Part shown: positions 17,657 to 25,589 of the stretch, piece after piece
Layout: every line of letters starts with the position of its first letter
Position numbering within the stretch: position 1 is the first letter of the stretch
NCBI GenBank assembly: GCA_026399435.1
Contig: JAPLQX010000017.1
Location: 62,001 to 126,000 of the forward strand
From: Rhodocyclales bacterium
GTDB taxonomy: Bacteria; Pseudomonadota; Gammaproteobacteria; Burkholderiales; Rhodocyclaceae
DNA length: 64,000 nucleotides
Reading direction: 5' to 3'
Translations under genes and position numbers: made by a program
Notes under the pieces: generated by a model
The model's input: only the letters and a program-made list of their open reading frames with translations
Database searches by the model: none
What the model was told of the DNA's origin: nothing

Positions 17657-18615
17657 GAGCGCTCTGCCCAGCGCCCGCTGCGCCGCTCCAACCACGCGCT
17701 GAGCCAGGCGGTCAATAGCGAGAGGATCAAATATACGGCCATGATCAGAGCGATGCATTCGGTGGCGCGGCCGGTCTGGTTCAGCGTGGTGTTGGCCACC
17801 GACACCAGATCGGGATAGCCGATGGCGACGGCCAGCGAGGCGTTCTTGGTCAGGCTCAGGTGTTGGTTGGTCAGCGGCGGGATGATGCTGCGCAGGGCCT
17901 GCGGCAGCAGCACATGGCGAAACAGCTGGACCCGCGTCAGGCCCAGCGCCAGCGCGGCATCGCTTTGCCCGCGCGGCACCGCCTGGATCCCGGCACGTAC
18001 CGTCTCGGCGACATAGGCCGCGGTGTAGAGGCTCAAGCCGAGCAGCAGGGCAAGGAACTCGGGCGTCAGCGCCGCACCGCCAACGATACCCATCTCGCCG
18101 CGCAGCGGCAGGTCGAACAGTCCGCTGTCACCACCCGGCCAGGGCAGCGCCAGCCCGCTCTTGCTGAGGAATACATGCGGCGTCAGTTGCAGCGCTTCGC
18201 TCGCCAGCGGCAGCAGGTCGGTCACCACGAAGTACCAGGCCAGCAGTTGCAGCAGCAGCGGCACGTTGCGCAGGGTTTCGACGTAGGCGGCGCACAGCCC
18301 GCGCAGCAGCAGGTTGGTCGACAGCCGGCCGAGGCCGATCAGGGTGCCGAGCAGGGTGCTGATGAGGATCGCCGGCAATGCCACGCGCAGGGTGTTGGCC
18401 AGCCCGGCGGCCAGCGCCATCAGCGTGCTGTCGCCGGAATCGAAGGGCAGCAGGCTCTCGCCGATGGCGAAGCCGGCGGGTTCACGCAGAAAGTCGAAAC
18501 CGCTGCGTATGCCGCGCTCGGCCATGTTGGCGGCCGTGACATCGAGCAGCCACCAGAGCGCGGCCAGCAGCCCTGCCGCGAGCAGCGCCTGGAGGACTAG
18601 TTGCGTGCTGCGCAA
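17653..18615 (-). CDS. Amino-acid ABC transporter permease (AapQ-like)
   Basis: The product has 320 residues. The N-terminal segment with TAANMAERGIRSGFDFLREPAGFAIGESLLPF is the AapQ signature. The transport domain follows with TLIGLGRLSTNLLLRGLCAAYVETLRNVPLLLQL, YVAETVRAGIQAVPRGQSDAALALGL and LPQALRSIIPPLTNQHLSLTKNASLA. It imports L-amino acids with AapM and AapJ across the inner membrane. A palindromic repeat fills the gap to the upstream binding-protein gene. Confidence 0.92.
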   Translation of the reverse strand: MRSTQLVLQALLAAGLLAALWWLLDVTAANMAERGIRSGFDFLREPAGFAIGESLLPFDSGDSTLMALAAGLANTLRVALPAILISTLLGTLIGLGRLSTNLLLRGLCAAYVETLRNVPLLLQLLAWYFVVTDLLPLASEALQLTPHVFLSKSGLALPWPGGDSGLFDLPLRGEMGIVGGAALTPEFLALLLGLSLYTAAYVAETVRAGIQAVPRGQSDAALALGLTRVQLFRHVLLPQALRSIIPPLTNQHLSLTKNASLAVAIGYPDLVSVANTTLNQTGRATECIALIMAVYLILSLLTAWLSAWLERRSGRWAERS

Positions 18616-18627
18616 ATGTGGCCCCCT

Positions 18628-18716
18628 GTAGGGCCGGCTTCAGCCGGCCGGGGTGAATGGCGTTGTAGGGCCGGCTTCAGCCGGCCGAGTGAATAGCGGA
18701 CTGAAGTCCGCCCTAC
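18628..18716. repeat. Compound palindromic repeat cluster
   Basis: Two copies of GTAGGGCCGGCTTCAGCCGG begin at 18628 and 18665. The second runs into GCGGACTGAAGTCCGCCCTAC, ending at 18716. Each unit holds a hairpin (CCGGCTTCAGCCGG or CGGACTGAAGTCCG), and the outer GTAGGGC/GCCCTAC ends are complementary. It is related to the element at 2968-3010. It separates the binding-protein gene from the permeases and could act as an mRNA stabiliser or attenuator, as REP elements do. Confidence 0.75.
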
Positions 18717-18742
18717 GGTCCGCCCTGCGGCCCGTCGCAGGT

Positions 18743-19780
18743 TCATCTCACGGGCGGCGCGTACATTAGTCCGCCCTTGTTCCACAAGGCATTGACGCCG
18801 CGCGGCAGCTTCAGCGGCGAGGCGCTGCCGACATTGCGCTGGAATATCTCGCCGTAGTTGCCGACCGCCTTGACGGCGCGTGCCGCCCAGTCGCGCTCCA
18901 GGCCGAGCAGTTTGCCGGTGTCTTCCGCGCTGCCGAGCAGGCGCTGGATGGCGGGATCGGTGCCGGCTTTCATCTGTTCGAGATTGGCCTGCGTGATGCC
19001 GTATTCCTCGGCTTCAACCAGGGCGAAGATCACCCACTTGACGATCGCGAACCACTCGTCGTCGCCGCGCCGCACCACCGGCCCCAGTGGTTCCTTCGAG
19101 ATCAGTTCGGGCAGGACAACGTAGTCATCCGGCTGCGGCGCCTCCTTGCTGCGGATGAAGGCCAGCGCCGAGGCGTCGGTGGTGTAGGCCTGGCAGCGGC
19201 CGCTGAAGAAGGCCTTGATCGAGGCTTCGAATTTCTCGAACACCACGGGCTTGATCTTGATGCCCTGTGCCTTGAACCAGTCGCTGAGGTTCTTCTCCGT
19301 CGTGGTGCCCGACTGCACACAGATCTCCGCGTTCTTCAACTGCTTTGCGCTGGTGATCTTGAGCTTCTTCGGCACCAGGAAGCCCTGTCCGTCGTAGTAG
19401 GTGATGGCAGTGAACTGCAGGCCCAGCGAGGCATCGCGCGTCAGCGTCCAGGTCGTGTTGCGCGAGAGCAGATCCACCTCGCCCGACTGCAATGCGGTGA
19501 AGCGCTGTTGCGCATTGAGCGGAACGTACTTGACCTTGTTCGGATCGTTCAGAACGGCGGCCGCGATGGCGCGGCAGATATCGACATCGAGGCCGTTCCA
19601 GCGGCCCTGGCTGTCGGCCGAGGAAAAGCCGATGACGCCGGTGCTGACGCCGCAAACCAGCTGCGCGCGCTGCCTGATCTGGTCCAGCGTCTTGCCGGCG
19701 TGGGCGGGTGCGAGGTGGAGGAGCAGCATCAGCAAAGCAATGATTGCGGGCCAGTGGCGCGCAATGTTCGGGAATCTCAT
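18743..19780 (-). CDS. Amino-acid ABC transporter substrate-binding protein (AapJ-like)
   Basis: The product has 345 residues with a signal peptide (WPAIIALLMLLLHLAPAHA). The family-3 binding-protein core begins KTLDQIRQRAQLVCGVSTGVIGFSSADSQGRWNGLDVDICRAIAAAVL and continues with FTALQSGEVDLLSRNTTWTLTRD, YDGQGFLVPKKL and VCVQSGTTTEKNL-like ICVQSGTTTEKNLSDWF. This is the AapJ/BztA subtype, which binds general L-amino acids or glutamate/glutamine. It is the first gene of the aap group. Confidence 0.93.
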   Translation of the reverse strand: MRFPNIARHWPAIIALLMLLLHLAPAHAGKTLDQIRQRAQLVCGVSTGVIGFSSADSQGRWNGLDVDICRAIAAAVLNDPNKVKYVPLNAQQRFTALQSGEVDLLSRNTTWTLTRDASLGLQFTAITYYDGQGFLVPKKLKITSAKQLKNAEICVQSGTTTEKNLSDWFKAQGIKIKPVVFEKFEASIKAFFSGRCQAYTTDASALAFIRSKEAPQPDDYVVLPELISKEPLGPVVRRGDDEWFAIVKWVIFALVEAEEYGITQANLEQMKAGTDPAIQRLLGSAEDTGKLLGLERDWAARAVKAVGNYGEIFQRNVGSASPLKLPRGVNALWNKGGLMYAPPVR

Positions 19781-19853
19781 GAGGGCAGGCAGGCCGCGAA
19801 GGTGGAACGGGCAAGCATTCTAGCAATCCGGGGTTCGCGCAGCGCCATGCCGG

Positions 19854-20132
19854 TCAATCCGGCGCCCGCTCGGGCACTGGCGCTGCGGGGCGCGTGTCCT
19901 GCGCCGTGACGGAGCGCTCGGTATCGGGAACCGGCTCCGCGTTGTTGGCGGGTGGATCGCCAGCAGTCGCGCCGACGACGGGCGGTGCAGCCTCGGCTGG
20001 CGCGGGCGCGGCAGGGACGATTTTTGGCACGGGCAGCGGTGGCGGCGGGCCTTCGATGCGGCTCTGCAACTGGAAGTCCGCGACGCCCCACGCTATCGCC
20101 AGGAGGATGATGAGCCAGAGGAAAAGTCCCAT
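19854..20132 (-). CDS. Small proline/alanine-rich membrane-anchored hypothetical protein
   Basis: The product has 92 residues. A single N-terminal hydrophobic segment (LFLWLIILLAIAWGVADF) is followed by a Pro/Ala-rich tail with no predictable fold, probably exposed to the periplasm. GAGAGG lies 9 bases before the ATG, within the 13-bp gap after dinB. The ribosome-binding site and the operonic spacing support a real gene. No family is recognised. Confidence 0.6.
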   Translation of the reverse strand: MGLFLWLIILLAIAWGVADFQLQSRIEGPPPPLPVPKIVPAAPAPAEAAPPVVGATAGDPPANNAEPVPDTERSVTAQDTRPAAPVPERAPD

Positions 20133-20145
20133 TTCGGTGTACCTC

Positions 20146-21312
20146 TCAGCGTCCAGGCGCGGTCAGCGGCAGTTCACCCTGCGGCGATTCAACCACGGCC
20201 TGCGGTGCACTGCCGGATGACAGGGCACTGGCGCGGACGCCTAGCAGGCGCAGCCTCTGCTCCAGCGGCACGCGGCGCAGGCACTCGCCGGCGGCGCGGC
20301 GGATGACGACAGGATCGGCGGTGGATTCGGGCAGCGTCAGGTCGCGCGTCACGGTGCGGAAGTCCTCGAAGCGCAATTTGATGCCGATGGTGCGTCCGAG
20401 ATAGCCCTTGCGCCGGAGATCTTCCGCGACGCCGGCACAGAGCTCGGTGAATATTTCGGACAGGATGGCGCGGTCGCGGCGCGCGTGGAGGTCGCGTTCG
20501 AAGGTGGTTTCGCGACTGATCGATTTCGGTTCGGAATGCGTCACCACGGGCCGTTCGTCGATCCCATGGGATGCCTGGTTGAGCCACTCGGCGTAGCTGC
20601 GACCGAAGTGGTCTTGCAGCAAAGCCGGTTCGGCGGCGGCCAACTGGCCGATCGTGGCGATCCCCAGCGCCGCGAGCTTTTCGCCGGCCTTGGGGCCGAT
20701 GCCGTTGATCTTGCGTACCGGCAGCGGCCAGATGCGCAGTGGAATGTCGCTCTCATCCAGTAGCGTGAGGCCGTCGGGCTTTTCCAGGTCCGAGCAGATT
20801 TTCGACAGCAGCTTGTTGGGGCTGACGCCGATCGAGCAGGAGAGGCCGGTCGCGTCCTTCACCGCCTGCTTGATGCGCTGGGCGAGGGTGAGGGTATCGT
20901 CGGGCAGATCGGTCAGGTCGACGTATATTTCGTCGATGCCGCGATCCTCGATCTCGGGAGCAACGGCCGCTACCGCCGCCTTGAACAAGCGGGAGTAATG
21001 GCGATAGGCGTCGAAATCCACCGGCAGCAGGATCGCATCCGGGGCAAGCTTCGCCGCCTTCATCACGCCCATTCCCGAGAACACGCCCAGCGCCCGCGCT
21101 TCGTAGGTGGAGGTGGTGATGACGCCGCGTCCGACGTAGTCCTGCATGCGGGCAAAGCGTCGGCTGCCGTCGGCCAGCAGTTCCGGCTGGTGGATGCTGC
21201 GCCCGCCGATCACTACCGGCAGGCCGCGCAGTTCGGGATAGCGCAGCAATTCGACCGACGCATAGAAGGCGTCCATGTCGAGGTGAGCGATACGTCGTGG
21301 GGGCGTGTTCAT
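20146..21312 (-). CDS. dinB: DNA polymerase IV (Y-family, error-prone)
   Basis: The product has 388 residues from ATG 21312 (MNTPPRRIAHLDMDAFYASVE). Y-family motifs are HLDMDAFYASVELLRYPELRGLPVVIGG, the catalytic DRGIDEIYVDLTD, SCSIGVSPNKLLSKICSDLEKPDGLTLL, the helix-hairpin-helix PVRKINGIGPKAGEKLAALGI, and a little-finger domain from about residue 240. It does translesion synthesis. The C-terminus is long for DinB (about 350) and ends EGELPLTAPGR-like, but lacks a clean QLxLF clamp motif. Confidence 0.95.
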   Translation of the reverse strand: MNTPPRRIAHLDMDAFYASVELLRYPELRGLPVVIGGRSIHQPELLADGSRRFARMQDYVGRGVITTSTYEARALGVFSGMGVMKAAKLAPDAILLPVDFDAYRHYSRLFKAAVAAVAPEIEDRGIDEIYVDLTDLPDDTLTLAQRIKQAVKDATGLSCSIGVSPNKLLSKICSDLEKPDGLTLLDESDIPLRIWPLPVRKINGIGPKAGEKLAALGIATIGQLAAAEPALLQDHFGRSYAEWLNQASHGIDERPVVTHSEPKSISRETTFERDLHARRDRAILSEIFTELCAGVAEDLRRKGYLGRTIGIKLRFEDFRTVTRDLTLPESTADPVVIRRAAGECLRRVPLEQRLRLLGVRASALSSGSAPQAVVESPQGELPLTAPGR

Positions 21313-21400
21313 CGAGAAGAGAAGATACCGGAATTCGTCGAGTTCACAACCGCGCTGTCGCTTTGGGCTAGGATTGCCAATCTGACACAGAGGTTTCGTC

Positions 21401-22559
21401 ATGATCAACGAACTGCTGCCAACCCTGACGCCAAAGATCGCCGCACTGCGCCGCGACATCCACGCCCACCCCGAACTGGCCTTCGACGAGAAGCGCACGG
21501 CGGCCAAGGTCGCCGACTACCTCGACGGCCTCGGTCTCGAAGTCCATCGCGGGATTGCCCGTACCGGCGTGGTGGCCAAACTCGCACTTGGCAGCAGCAA
21601 ACGCGCGATTGGTTTGCGGGCCGACATGGATGCGCTGCCGCTCTCGGAACTGAATACCTTTCCCCACCATTCGACCCATCACGGAAAGATGCACGCCTGC
21701 GGCCACGACGGCCACACGGCGATGCTGCTGGGTGCCGCCGAGGCCTTGTCCCGGCTGCGCAACTTCGACGGCACGGTCTATTTCATTTTCCAGCCGGCGG
21801 AAGAACATGAAGGCGGCGGCCGGGTGATGGTGGAAGAAGGCCTGTTCGAGCGCTTCCCGATGGACATGGTGTTCGGCCTCCACAATTGGCCGGGCATGCC
21901 GGCCGGCAGCTTCGGCGTCACCGAAGGGCCGGTGATGGCCGGCACCGATCGCTTCGAGATCGAGATCACCGGGCGCGGCGGCCACGCCGCGATGCCGCAT
22001 CAGGCGGTGGATGTGGTGCTGCAGTGCGCTGGTGCAGGCGGTGCAGTCGCTGGTGTCGCGCAATACCGATCCGCTCGCCGCGGCCGTGGTCAGCGTCACC
22101 CGCTTTCATGCCGGGCATGCCGACAACGTGCTGCCCGAGACGGCGGTGCTCGGTGGCACGGTGCGCACCCTGAATGGCGAGTTGCAGGATGCGCTCGAAG
22201 AGGGCTTGCGGCGCATCTGCAGCGGCATCGAGGCGACCTACCGGGTGAGCATCGACCTGCGCTACGAGCGCGGCTATCCGCCGACCATCAACGCGCCCGA
22301 GCCGAGCTTCATTGCCCGCGAAGTGGCCCGCCACGTGGCGGGCGAGGCACAGGTGCTGACGCAACTGCCGCCGAGCATGGGCGCCGAGGATTTTGCCTAC
22401 ATGGCGCGGGTGGTGCCCGCCTGTTACGTCTGGCTCGGCAACGGCCCGGGCGAGGGCGGCTGCATGCTGCACAGCCCGCACTACGACTTCAACGACGAGA
22501 TCATCGCCACCGGCATCCGCTACTGGGTGCGGCTGGCGGAACGGGCGCTGGCGCCGTAG
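21401..22559 (+). pseudogene. M20-family amidohydrolase (hippurate hydrolase-like) with a frameshift
   Basis: The 5' part (21401 to about 22025) encodes RRDIHAHPELAFDEKRTA, GLRADMDALPL, MHACGHDGHTAMLLG, FQPAEEHEGGGRVMVEEG and GRGGHAAMPHQAVDVVL, with the metal ligands. The frame then becomes nonsense, and the family sequence resumes one frame on: ALVQAVQSLVSRNTDPLAAAVVSVTRFHAG to SMGAEDFAYMARVVPACYVWLGNG, ending at 22559. The break is at about 22020-22030 (CTGCAGTGCGCTG) and fits a 2-base loss or 1-base gain. Either it is a young pseudogene or a sequence error; both halves are otherwise intact (about 385 residues). Confidence 0.85.
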
Positions 22560-22620
22560 CGACATCGAGTGCGCGAGTTTGGCCTGGCCAGCGCACAAAG
22601 AAACATCGGGAGGTGATCTC

Positions 22621-23163
22621 ATGCGTCAATTGAAGCTGAGCAAGGCCTTTACCCTGATGGAATCCGGGCCTGTCGTCCTCGTGACGACCCATGACGGGCA
22701 GAAGGACAACATCATGACGATCTCCTGGACCATGGTGAACGATTTCACGCCGGTATTTGCCATTACCACGGGTGCATGGAACCACTCTTTCGCGGCCTTG
22801 CGAAAGCACAGGGAGTGCGTCATTGCCATTCCCACGGTCGACATGCTGGATAAGGTCGTCGGCATCGGCACGTGCTCCGGGGCGGACACGGACAAGTTCG
22901 CCAGGTTCAAGCTCACACCGGTTCAGGGCAAGGTCGTCAGGGCACCGCTGATCAAGGAATGCCTCGCCAACATGGAGTGCAAGGTCATCGACATCGTCAA
23001 GAAGCACAACATTGTCGTATTGGAGGCGCTTGTTGCCTACGTCGATACCGCACGCAAGGAGAAGCGCACCCTCCATGCCGTTGGCAACGGAACGTTCATT
23101 GTCGACGGGCGCAAGATTGACCGGAGGAAGATGATGGCCTCCAAGATCCCATACGGCGCTTAG
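22621..23163 (+). CDS. Flavin reductase-like (DIM6/NTAB) domain protein
   Basis: The product has 180 residues with start ATG 22621 and a strong GGGAGGTGA site. The flavin-reductase-like fold is suggested by PVVLVTTHDGQKDNIMTISWTMVNDFTPVFAITTG, WNHSFAALRKHRECVIAIP, GIGTCSGADTDKFARFKLTP and APLIKECLANMECKV. These proteins bind FMN and reduce it or another small partner. The substrate is unknown. It follows the broken amidohydrolase by 61 bp. Confidence 0.82.
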   Translation: MRQLKLSKAFTLMESGPVVLVTTHDGQKDNIMTISWTMVNDFTPVFAITTGAWNHSFAALRKHRECVIAIPTVDMLDKVVGIGTCSGADTDKFARFKLTPVQGKVVRAPLIKECLANMECKVIDIVKKHNIVVLEALVAYVDTARKEKRTLHAVGNGTFIVDGRKIDRRKMMASKIPYGA

Positions 23164-23337
23164 CGTTCATTGGCCAGCCACGCGGAAGCCCGGAAGTTGG
23201 ATGAGAAGCACAACGGCAGCCAACATTCGGTATGGGCACAATGCCGCAATCCGGCCAGAAGCAGACCTTCGAGATGGCAAATCCATTTGCATAGTTTCAC
23301 AATTATTCGCGCGCGCCTTCCATTTCACGCCCACTTT

Positions 23338-23361
23338 GTATAACATACAAAACAGTTATAC
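23338..23361. promoter_or_regulatory. Candidate VapB operator (inverted repeat)
   Basis: GTATAAC (23338-23344) and GTTATAC (23355-23361) are perfect inverted arms separated by ten bases, 18 bp before the antitoxin start. Ribbon-helix-helix antitoxins bind such palindromes to autorepress their operon. The role here is inferred from position. Confidence 0.6.
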
Positions 23362-23378
23362 GCGTGGAGATTGCAATC

Positions 23379-23615
23379 ATGAACTTCAACATCTACCTTG
23401 ATGACGAAACAGGTCAGCAGCTCAACAAAGTTGCGAAGAAGGCTGGCGAAAGCCGGAATGCGCTAGTTCGGCAGGCTGTGAGCGAATGGTTGAAGAGGCG
23501 CGGCAAGCCGCAATGGCCTGAAGAGGTGCTTGCATTCAAGGGTATGGCCGACATGCCGCTGTTTGAAGCAAGTAGAGACCGCCTACGGCCGCCGGTCGCA
23601 GACCCGCTAGCATGA
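23379..23615 (+). CDS. Ribbon-helix-helix antitoxin (VapB/CopG-like)
   Basis: The product has 78 residues. MNFNIYLDDETGQQLNKVAKKAGESRNALVRQAVSEWLKRRG is a classic ribbon-helix-helix dimer: a beta strand, then two helices with the NxxVRxAVxEWL pattern. The tail (WPEEVLAFKGMADMPLFEASRDRL) would wrap the toxin. ATG 23379 follows TGGAGA. The stop overlaps the toxin start by 4 bp (ATGA), giving translational coupling. The region is visibly less GC-rich than its neighbours, which suggests acquisition. Confidence 0.88.
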   Translation: MNFNIYLDDETGQQLNKVAKKAGESRNALVRQAVSEWLKRRGKPQWPEEVLAFKGMADMPLFEASRDRLRPPVADPLA

Positions 23616-24010
23616 AGTATCTGCTCGATACGTGCACGGTCTCTGATTTCGTCAAAGGCCAACCCAACGTTTTGACGCGGGTCAAGGCTACGTCGCCGAA
23701 TCTAATAGCCGTATCCGCGCTTACGCGCATGGAGGTTGATTACGGCCTTGCACTCAACGCCGAGCGTGCGAAGAAGCTGGCACCAATACTGGATGCCTTC
23801 TTTGCGACCATCGCAACGTTACCATTTGATGAAGCCGACGCACAGGCCGCTGCGGCAATTCGCGCAGCGCTTAAGACCCAGGGACAACCAATCGGCTCTT
23901 ACGATGTCTTGATCGCTGGAACGGGGCTGGCACGTGGCTTGGTGGTCGTTACTTCTAATGTCGGCGAGTTCAAGCGGGTCAGCGGATTGCATGTCGAGGA
24001 TTGGAGATGA
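23612..24010 (+). CDS. vapC: PIN-domain toxin (VapC-like endoribonuclease)
   Basis: The product has 132 residues. It starts MKYLLDTCTVSDFVKGQ, where Asp6 is the first PIN acidic residue. The second cluster is SALTRMEVDYGL (Glu about residue 42). The third is GSYDVLIAGTGLARGLVVVTSNVGEF, with Asp and the TxNxxEF motif near the end. VapC toxins cleave RNA, often tRNA-fMet or the 23S sarcin loop. It pairs with the overlapping ribbon-helix-helix antitoxin. Confidence 0.92.
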   Translation: MKYLLDTCTVSDFVKGQPNVLTRVKATSPNLIAVSALTRMEVDYGLALNAERAKKLAPILDAFFATIATLPFDEADAQAAAAIRAALKTQGQPIGSYDVLIAGTGLARGLVVVTSNVGEFKRVSGLHVEDWR

Positions 24011-24078
24011 AGTCGCAGATCGGCCATTTCCGGTCAGTCGAGGTTGCCATTCCATTGGCCTAGTGGCACGATAACGTC

Positions 24079-24768
24079 ATGAAGATATCTTCCCTACAGC
24101 GTCCAGCGCACATCACCCTTGGAGTCATGCTTGCGACTGTCAGTTTGAGTGCGTTTGGATTTTTGGGATTTGGTACGGATAGCTGGCAAGAGGAAGTGCT
24201 ATTACATGATGGCAGCAAGCTGATTGTGAGCCGTTCGCAAAATTACGGTGGCAGGCATGAAATAGGGCAGCCGTCTCCGATTAAGGAGCACACCGTTGCC
24301 TTCATCCTCCCTAGTTCGGGAAAGTCGTTCGTCTGGAAAAGCGAGTACGGCGACGATATTGGCCGGGCCAATTTTGGCTTGCTTGCCATTCATGTTCTCG
24401 ACGGCACGCCTTATGTCGTAGCCGAGCCAAACCTTTGCTTGTCGTACAGCAAATGGGGGCGCCCAAACCCGCCGTACGTCTTTTTCAAACACGATGGCAA
24501 GGGATGGCGACGCATTTCGCTGCAAGAGTTTCCGGCTGAGTTTAAGAGCTTAAATGTTTCGGTTTATCTTGGTAGTCGTGAGGTAGAAATGATGGTCAGG
24601 CAGGGTACGGTTTCTTCTCAACAGATTGCAAAAGCTAATAGCGAGATGAGACAGCCAGAATACAAGGCCATCCTGCGGGAGGCACTACCTGAAAGTGCGC
24701 TTTGCCCACAATACTCAAGTAGTCCGAAGGCTCCTATTCCAATGAAACCGAAGGCCCCACAAGAATAG
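24079..24768 (+). CDS. Exported hypothetical protein
   Basis: The product has 229 residues. It has a basic N-terminus then a hydrophobic stretch (ITLGVMLATVSLSAFGFLGFG) that works as a signal peptide or anchor. The mature part contains SWQEEVLLHDGSKLIVSRSQNYGGRHEIGQ and VAFILPSSGKSFVWKSEYG, a beta-rich pattern. The C-terminus is Pro/Lys-rich (PKAPIPMKPKAPQE). I recognise similarity only to short uncharacterised proteobacterial proteins. It lies in the same lower-GC patch as the toxin-antitoxin pair. Confidence 0.65.
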   Translation: MKISSLQRPAHITLGVMLATVSLSAFGFLGFGTDSWQEEVLLHDGSKLIVSRSQNYGGRHEIGQPSPIKEHTVAFILPSSGKSFVWKSEYGDDIGRANFGLLAIHVLDGTPYVVAEPNLCLSYSKWGRPNPPYVFFKHDGKGWRRISLQEFPAEFKSLNVSVYLGSREVEMMVRQGTVSSQQIAKANSEMRQPEYKAILREALPESALCPQYSSSPKAPIPMKPKAPQE

Positions 24769-24952
24769 CTGACGGCAACAATGAGCCTTTGGGGATTGGA
24801 GACTTTTTGACGTCCGCTTTAGAGGAACCGGCACGTCTGCTTAGGGCACGATGGAGACCAAGCCGGTTTCATCGCTTGACCATGCATATCCGGAAGGACG
24901 TCGCGCCGCGACATGGAAATCGAATACCAATCGCGAATTGCAGATAGCCAAG

Positions 24953-24981
24953 AAAAAGGGCAGCCGAAGCTGCCCTTTTTT
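24953..24981 (-). terminator. Intrinsic terminator of earP-efp
   Basis: The plus-strand sequence reads GGGCAGC-CGAA-GCTGCCC flanked by five A's on one side and six T's on the other. On the minus strand this is a stable 7-bp hairpin with a TTCG tetraloop and a terminal T run, 18 bp after the efp stop. The A/T flanks make it bidirectional. Confidence 0.9.
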
Positions 24982-24998
24982 ACTGAATCCGGCTCGGC

Positions 24999-25556
24999 TT
25001 ACTTGACCCGGTTCTTGTACTCGCCGGTGCGCGTGTCGATTTCGATCTTGTTGCCGATCTCGACGAACAGCGGCACGGGGAGCGTCATTCCGGTGCTGAT
25101 CTTGGCCGGCTTCATGACCTTGCCCGAGGTGTCGCCCTTGACGGCGGGCTCGGTGTAGATCACTTCGCGGACGACGCTGTTGGGCATTTCGACGGAGATG
25201 GCCTTGCCGTCGTAGAACACCACTTCGACGGGCATGCCGTCTTCGAGGTAGTTCACCGCATCGACCATGTTCTCGCCTTCGACTTCGTACTGGTTGTACT
25301 CGGCGTCCATGAACACGTACATGGGGTCGGCGAAATAGGAGTAGGTGCATTCCTTGCGGTCGGGCACTACCTGCTCGAACTTGTCGTCGGCCTTGTAGAT
25401 GGCCTCCGACGCGGCTTCGGTGAGCAGATTCTTGAACTTGAACTTGACGACCGCCGAACTGCGGCCGCCTTTGCTGTATTCGGCTTTTTGCACGACGAGC
25501 GGTTCGCTGCCGACCATAATGACGTTGCCGGCGCGGAGTTCCTGGGCGGTTTTCAT
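24999..25556 (-). CDS. efp: Translation elongation factor P (Arg32 type)
   Basis: The product has 185 residues, the standard length, with three beta-barrel domains. The loop at residues 28-34 reads SKGGRSS, placing Arg at position 32. This is the site that EarP rhamnosylates; the Lys34 type modified by EpmA is not used. Other motifs are [33 protein letters not shown] and [17 protein letters not shown] at the end. It rescues ribosomes stalled at polyproline. It lies 33 bp after earP in the same operon. Confidence 0.97.
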   Translation of the reverse strand: MKTAQELRAGNVIMVGSEPLVVQKAEYSKGGRSSAVVKFKFKNLLTEAASEAIYKADDKFEQVVPDRKECTYSYFADPMYVFMDAEYNQYEVEGENMVDAVNYLEDGMPVEVVFYDGKAISVEMPNSVVREVIYTEPAVKGDTSGKVMKPAKISTGMTLPVPLFVEIGNKIEIDTRTGEYKNRVK

Positions 25557-25589
25557 GGATGCACTTCCTGAAGCAAAAATAATAACCCG

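Noticed and set aside
23164-23337. A gene remnant between the flavin-reductase-like gene and vapB
   Set aside because: No readable family sequence in any frame; only an AT-rich promoter-like stretch toward the end.
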